Source of the DNA: Streptomyces sp. A2-16
GTDB lineage: Bacteria; Actinomycetota; Actinomycetes; Streptomycetales; Streptomycetaceae
DNA length: 64,000 bases
Reading direction: 5' to 3'
Assembly: GCF_018128905.1 (NCBI RefSeq)
Contig: NZ_CP063808.1
Location: forward strand, 1,116,001-1,180,000
The translations under genes were made by a program, and so were the position numbers. The notes under the pieces are model-generated. The model worked only from the letters and a program-made list of their open reading frames with translations. It was not told the origin of the DNA and ran no database searches. Positions 60,871 to 64,000 of the stretch are shown here, piece after piece. Position 1 is the stretch's first letter, and each line of letters opens with the position of its first letter.

Positions 60871-62103
60871 GTGAAGCAACTGATGTCACTGGAGTCCGAG
60901 GTCGATCTGCCCGGGGAAGCCGTGCTCCCCGGGATGCTGAGTGACGCGCTGCATGCCGAACTCGTCCACTTCCGACGCGACTTGCACATGCACCCGGAAC
61001 TCGGCAACCAGGAGTTCCGCACCACCGCGGCGATCAAGGAGCGGCTGGAGCGGGCCGGGCTGAAGCCGCGGGTGCTCGGCGTCGGGACCGGGCTCGTATG
61101 TGACATCGGCGAGTGGGACGGGCAGAAGCCCATGCTCGCCCTGCGTGCCGACATCGACGGCCTCCCCATCCCGGACACGAAGACCGAGTGCTCGTACCGG
61201 TCGACCGTGCCCGATCGGGCGCATGCGTGCGGGCACGACGTGCATACGGCCGTGGTGCTGGGCGCCGGGCTCGTCCTCGCCGAGCTCGACAAGCAGGGGC
61301 TGCTTCCGCGGCCCGTACGGCTGCTCTTCCAGCCTGCCGAGGAAGTGCTGCCCGGCGGGGCCGCCGACGCCATCGACTGCGGGGTGCTGGAAGGCGTCGG
61401 GAAGATCCTCGCCGTGCACTGCGACCCGCGGGTCGACGCCGGCAAGATCGGGCTGCGGACCGGGGCGATCACTTCGGCGTGCGATCGCCTGGAGATCGCC
61501 CTCGACGGGCCCGGTGGGCACACCGCCCGGCCGCACCTCACCACCGACCTCGTCACCGCCGCCGCCCGCGTCGTCACCGACGTGCCCGCCATCGTCGGCC
61601 GGCGCGTCGACACCCGGGCCGGGCTCGCCGTGACCTGGGGGCGGATCGAGTCGGGGCACGCGCCCAACGTCATCCCGCAGCACGCCGAGCTCTCCGGGAC
61701 CGTGCGCTGCCTGGACCTCGACACCTGGCGTCAGGCCCCGGACGTCGTCGTGGCCGCGATCGACGAGGTCGCCAATCTGCACGGGGCCAAGTCCGAGATC
61801 AACTACGTGCGGGGCGTGCCGCCCGTCGTCAACGACGCCGAGGTGACCGCGTTGATCCGTGCGGCCATGACGGCTCGGCGCGGAGTCGACTCCATCGAGA
61901 GCACCGAGCAGAGCCTCGGCGGCGAGGACTTCTCCTGGTACCTGCAGCACGTCCCCGGTGCCATGGCCCGCCTCGGGGTGCGGACTCCGGGTGAGCGCAC
62001 CGTGCGCGACCTCCACCAGGGCGACTTCGACGCCGACGAGTCCGCGATCACCGTAGGCGTGGAGATGTTCACGGCCGCCGCACTGATCGACGCCGCGAAG
62101 TGA
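60871..62103 (+). CDS. M20-family amidohydrolase (hippurate/IAA-amino acid hydrolase-like)
   Basis: This 410-residue metalloenzyme has FRRDLHMHPELGNQEFRT, LALRADIDGLPIPDT, the metal motif AHACGHDVHTAVVLGAG, FQPAEEVLPGGAADAI (catalytic and metal-binding Glu) and a dimerisation domain with GPGGHTARPH. It hydrolyses N-acyl amino acids or related amides in the cytoplasm. GTG 60871 is 7 nt after TACCCT and may be leaderless; ATG 60883 is an alternative. A hairpin terminator follows the stop. Confidence 0.9.
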   Translation: MKQLMSLESEVDLPGEAVLPGMLSDALHAELVHFRRDLHMHPELGNQEFRTTAAIKERLERAGLKPRVLGVGTGLVCDIGEWDGQKPMLALRADIDGLPIPDTKTECSYRSTVPDRAHACGHDVHTAVVLGAGLVLAELDKQGLLPRPVRLLFQPAEEVLPGGAADAIDCGVLEGVGKILAVHCDPRVDAGKIGLRTGAITSACDRLEIALDGPGGHTARPHLTTDLVTAAARVVTDVPAIVGRRVDTRAGLAVTWGRIESGHAPNVIPQHAELSGTVRCLDLDTWRQAPDVVVAAIDEVANLHGAKSEINYVRGVPPVVNDAEVTALIRAAMTARRGVDSIESTEQSLGGEDFSWYLQHVPGAMARLGVRTPGERTVRDLHQGDFDADESAITVGVEMFTAAALIDAAK

Positions 62104-62107
62104 GACG

Positions 62108-62129
62108 AACGGCCCCTTCGGGGGCCGTT
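62108..62129 (+). terminator. hairpin AACGGCCCC-TTCG-GGGGCCGTT
   Basis: A 9-bp stem with a TTCG tetraloop starts 5 nt after the amidohydrolase stop. Confidence 0.8.
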
Positions 62130-62382
62130 CCGCCGCCCGGCGCAACATGCTCGTAAGCCAATCGTGCACTCTTCGCAATCCTGGTGTGCGAGGCCGGAAG
62201 ACCCTCAGTTCAGACGCTGTTTGCCTCGAATCGATAACGGCTTCGGAAGAGGTCTGTTTCCGACATCTACGCGCGTTACGATGCCGCGAAGCCGACGCCG
62301 CAGGGGCGTCCGGGCCCGAGCACTGGCATGGTGCTCACATGAAGCGCCGACAAGGCGCTCAGGTCAGGTGAAGGAGCCTCCC

Positions 62383-63441
62383 GTGCGCCGGGTAGCCAAG
62401 CTTTCCGCTGCGTGTATCGCCACCGCAGCTCTCGCACTGACTGCCACCGCTTGTGGCAGCACCTCCTCCGAGGACGACAGCTCTTCGTCCGCCTCCGCGG
62501 GCAGCAGCAAGGGCGGCATCAAGATCGGTCTCGCCTACGACGTCGGCGGCCGCGGTGACCGCTCCTTCAACGACTCCGCCGCGCGCGGTGCCGACAAGGC
62601 CCAGAAGGAGTTCGGCGGCTCCCTCAAGGAGCTGACCGCCAAGAGCTCCGACACCGAGGCCGACCGCGAGCAGCGCCTGACCGACCTCGCCGACGCGGGC
62701 TACAACCCGATCGTCGCCGTCGGCTTCTCCTACGCCACCTCGGTCGACAAGGTCGCCGCCAAGTACCCGAAGGTCAGCTTCGGCCTCATCGACGCGGTCG
62801 CGAAGGCCAAGAACGTCGACAGCATCACGTTCACCGAGGAGCAGGGTTCCTACCTGGCCGGTGTCGCCGCGGCGCTGAAGACCAAGAAGGACCACGTCGG
62901 CTTCATCGGCGGCGTGGACACCCCGCTGATCAAGAAGTTCGAGGCGGGCTACGCCCAGGGCGTCAAGGACACCAACCCCAAGGTCAAGGTCGACGTCCAG
63001 TACCTGACCCATGGCTCGGACTTCTCCGGCTTCGCCGACCCCGCCAAGGGCAAGGAGGCCGCGTCCGGCATGCTCGACAACGGCGCCGACGTGATCTACG
63101 CCGCGGCCGGCTCCTCCGGCAACGGCTCGATCGAGGCCGTCTCCGGCGTCAAGGGTGCCTGGGCCATCGGCGTGGACTCGGACCAGTACAACATCCCGGG
63201 TCTGGCCAAGTTCAAGAACTCGATCCTGACCTCGATGGTCAAGAACGTCGACGTCGGCGTCTACGACTTCGTCAAGTCCGTCCACGAGGGCAAGCCGCTG
63301 ACCGGCAACCAGCTCTACTCGCTCGCCAAGGGCGGTGTCGGCCTGTCCACCAGCGGTGGCTTCATCGACGACATCCAGCCCAAGCTGGACGAGGCGAAGA
63401 AGAAGATCGTCGACGGCACCATCACGGTCAAGACCAGCTGA
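62383..63441 (+). CDS. BMP/PnrA-like nucleoside-binding lipoprotein
   Basis: This 352-residue protein has a lipoprotein signal (AALALTATACGS; Cys near residue 25), a Ser-rich spacer and a BMP family domain: IGLAYDVGGRGDRSFNDSAA, LADAGYNPIVAVGFSYATSV, VGFIGGVDTPLIKKFEAGYA, DVIYAAAGSSGNGSIEAV and WAIGVDSDQYNIPG. Members bind nucleosides for ABC import. GTG 62383 has GAAGGAG upstream. The downstream ATPase gene, separated by a strong hairpin, is probably its transporter. Confidence 0.92.
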   Translation: MRRVAKLSAACIATAALALTATACGSTSSEDDSSSSASAGSSKGGIKIGLAYDVGGRGDRSFNDSAARGADKAQKEFGGSLKELTAKSSDTEADREQRLTDLADAGYNPIVAVGFSYATSVDKVAAKYPKVSFGLIDAVAKAKNVDSITFTEEQGSYLAGVAAALKTKKDHVGFIGGVDTPLIKKFEAGYAQGVKDTNPKVKVDVQYLTHGSDFSGFADPAKGKEAASGMLDNGADVIYAAAGSSGNGSIEAVSGVKGAWAIGVDSDQYNIPGLAKFKNSILTSMVKNVDVGVYDFVKSVHEGKPLTGNQLYSLAKGGVGLSTSGGFIDDIQPKLDEAKKKIVDGTITVKTS

Positions 63442-63465
63442 CCTGACGGTTCCCGCCGGAACCCG

Positions 63466-63504
63466 GGCTCGACGAGGGGGCCTCGACAACCCCCTCGTCG
63501 AGCC
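63466..63504 (+). terminator. 15-bp hairpin between lipoprotein and ABC ATPase genes
   Basis: GGCTCGACGAGGGGG (63466-63480) pairs perfectly with 63490-63504. It probably makes the lipoprotein transcript more abundant than the rest of the operon. Confidence 0.75.
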
Positions 63505-63608
63505 ATAACAATGTGCCAACTCTACGCGTGTAGCATGGAGTTGCCGCGCTAGCGTCGCCGACGCCTGCCCTCCCCTACGCAGCCCCTTTTCCCCGAGGAG
63601 AGTGCGCC

Positions 63609-64000
63609 ATCAACGCGTCCAGCCCTCCCGCTGCCGTCGAACTGCGCGGCATCACCAAGCGATTCCCCGGCGTCGTCGCCAACAAGGACATCGACATCAC
63701 CGTCCGCACGGGCACCGTGCACGCCCTGTGCGGTGAGAACGGTGCCGGCAAGTCCACCCTGATGAAGATCCTCTACGGCATGCAGCAGCCGGACGAGGGC
63801 ACCATCACGGTCAACGGCGAGACGGTCACCTTCCACACTCCCGCCGACGCCATCGGCCGCGGCATCGGCATGGTGCACCAGCACTTCATGCTGGCCGACA
63901 ACCTCACCGTCCTGGAGAACGTCGTCCTGGGCGCGGAGAAGCTGTACGGCATCGGCGCCAAGGCCCGCGCGAAGATCAGGGAGATCTCCGACGCGTACAG
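63609..64000 (+). CDS. nucleoside ABC transporter ATP-binding protein (partial, runs off window; apparent ATC start)
   Basis: The first 130 codons encode an ABC ATPase of the sugar/nucleoside (YufO/RbsA-like) class: [20 protein letters not shown], Walker [14 protein letters not shown] and the Q-loop region [20 protein letters not shown]. There is no ATG, GTG or TTG at a suitable place. ATC at 63609 lies 8 nt after GAGGAG and is the only codon that gives a complete N-terminus, so it appears to be the start. It probably works with the BMP lipoprotein upstream and permease genes beyond the window. Confidence 0.88.
   Translation, partial: MNASSPPAAVELRGITKRFPGVVANKDIDITVRTGTVHALCGENGAGKSTLMKILYGMQQPDEGTITVNGETVTFHTPADAIGRGIGMVHQHFMLADNLTVLENVVLGAEKLYGIGAKARAKIREISDAY

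Noticed and set aside
1..64000. CRISPR arrays, tRNA or rRNA genes, integrase or att sites at the island edges
   Set aside because: Looked for by eye on both strands; no direct-repeat array, cloverleaf, integrase or flanking duplication was recognised.

Overview
The window is a very GC-rich actinobacterial chromosome segment and almost certainly Streptomyces. It has strong third-position GC bias, GTG starts, AfsR/SARP-type regulators with rare TTA (bldA-dependent) codons, DUF397, DUF4913 and eCIS-type DUF4157 proteins, and Streptomyces-type ECF sigma factors. No rRNA, tRNA, CRISPR array or complete insertion sequence was seen.

Layout. (1) 0-2.7 kb: the N-terminal part of a PGRP/amidase, then an ECF sigma factor overlapping a one-TM partner. 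(2) 2.7-31.6 kb: an accessory island. Two large AfsR-like NB-ARC/TPR regulators (2974-5907 and 26801-29710) and a third ECF sigma factor flank a type IV secretion-like machine. The machine has a lysozyme-like VirB1 homologue, two VirB2-like small membrane proteins, a VirB8-like protein, a VirB6/TrbL-like protein, an SCO6880 family protein, and VirB4 and VirD4 ATPases, but no relaxase. Next to it lie an NlpC/P60 hydrolase, two DUF4913 proteins each divergent from a large candidate effector (one resembling clostridial-toxin GT44 glycosyltransferases), a secreted thaumatin-GH128 fusion, and a ChW-type wall protein. (3) 31.9-33.7 kb: a second sigma/one-TM pair, paralogous to the first. (4) 33.9-40 kb: core-type metabolism (L,D-transpeptidase, acyl-CoA mutase large subunit, LysE exporter, FAD monooxygenase with divergent TetR, methyltransferase). 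(5) 40.1-48.8 kb: a sialic/polysialic-acid-like surface polysaccharide locus. (6) 48.9-59 kb: polymorphic toxins (SseB-like, WXG-like, RHS with HNH-like tip plus SMI1 immunity; DUF4157 protein with a possible PD-(D/E)xK tip) and mobile-element debris. (7) 59-64 kb: methyltransferase, DUF397, M20 amidohydrolase, and a BMP-type nucleoside lipoprotein followed by the start of its ABC ATPase.

Main observation. Eleven copies of one promoter-like element, TGAACC (one TGAACT), 16-17 bp, CGTTG/CGTCG/CGTTT, lie upstream of essentially every transcription unit between 8.4 and 31.5 kb, always in the direction of the gene and often as divergent pairs. This looks like a single ECF-sigma regulon tying the secretion-like machine to the candidate effectors, DUF4913 proteins, peptidoglycan hydrolases and the beta-glucan-directed thaumatin/GH128 protein. 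My reading is a co-regulated contact-dependent delivery system that lacks DNA-transfer functions. The promoter copies are seen directly; the function is inference.

Most start codons were chosen from ribosome-binding sites, overlaps and third-position GC, and alternatives are given. All family assignments are by eye, without database searches.
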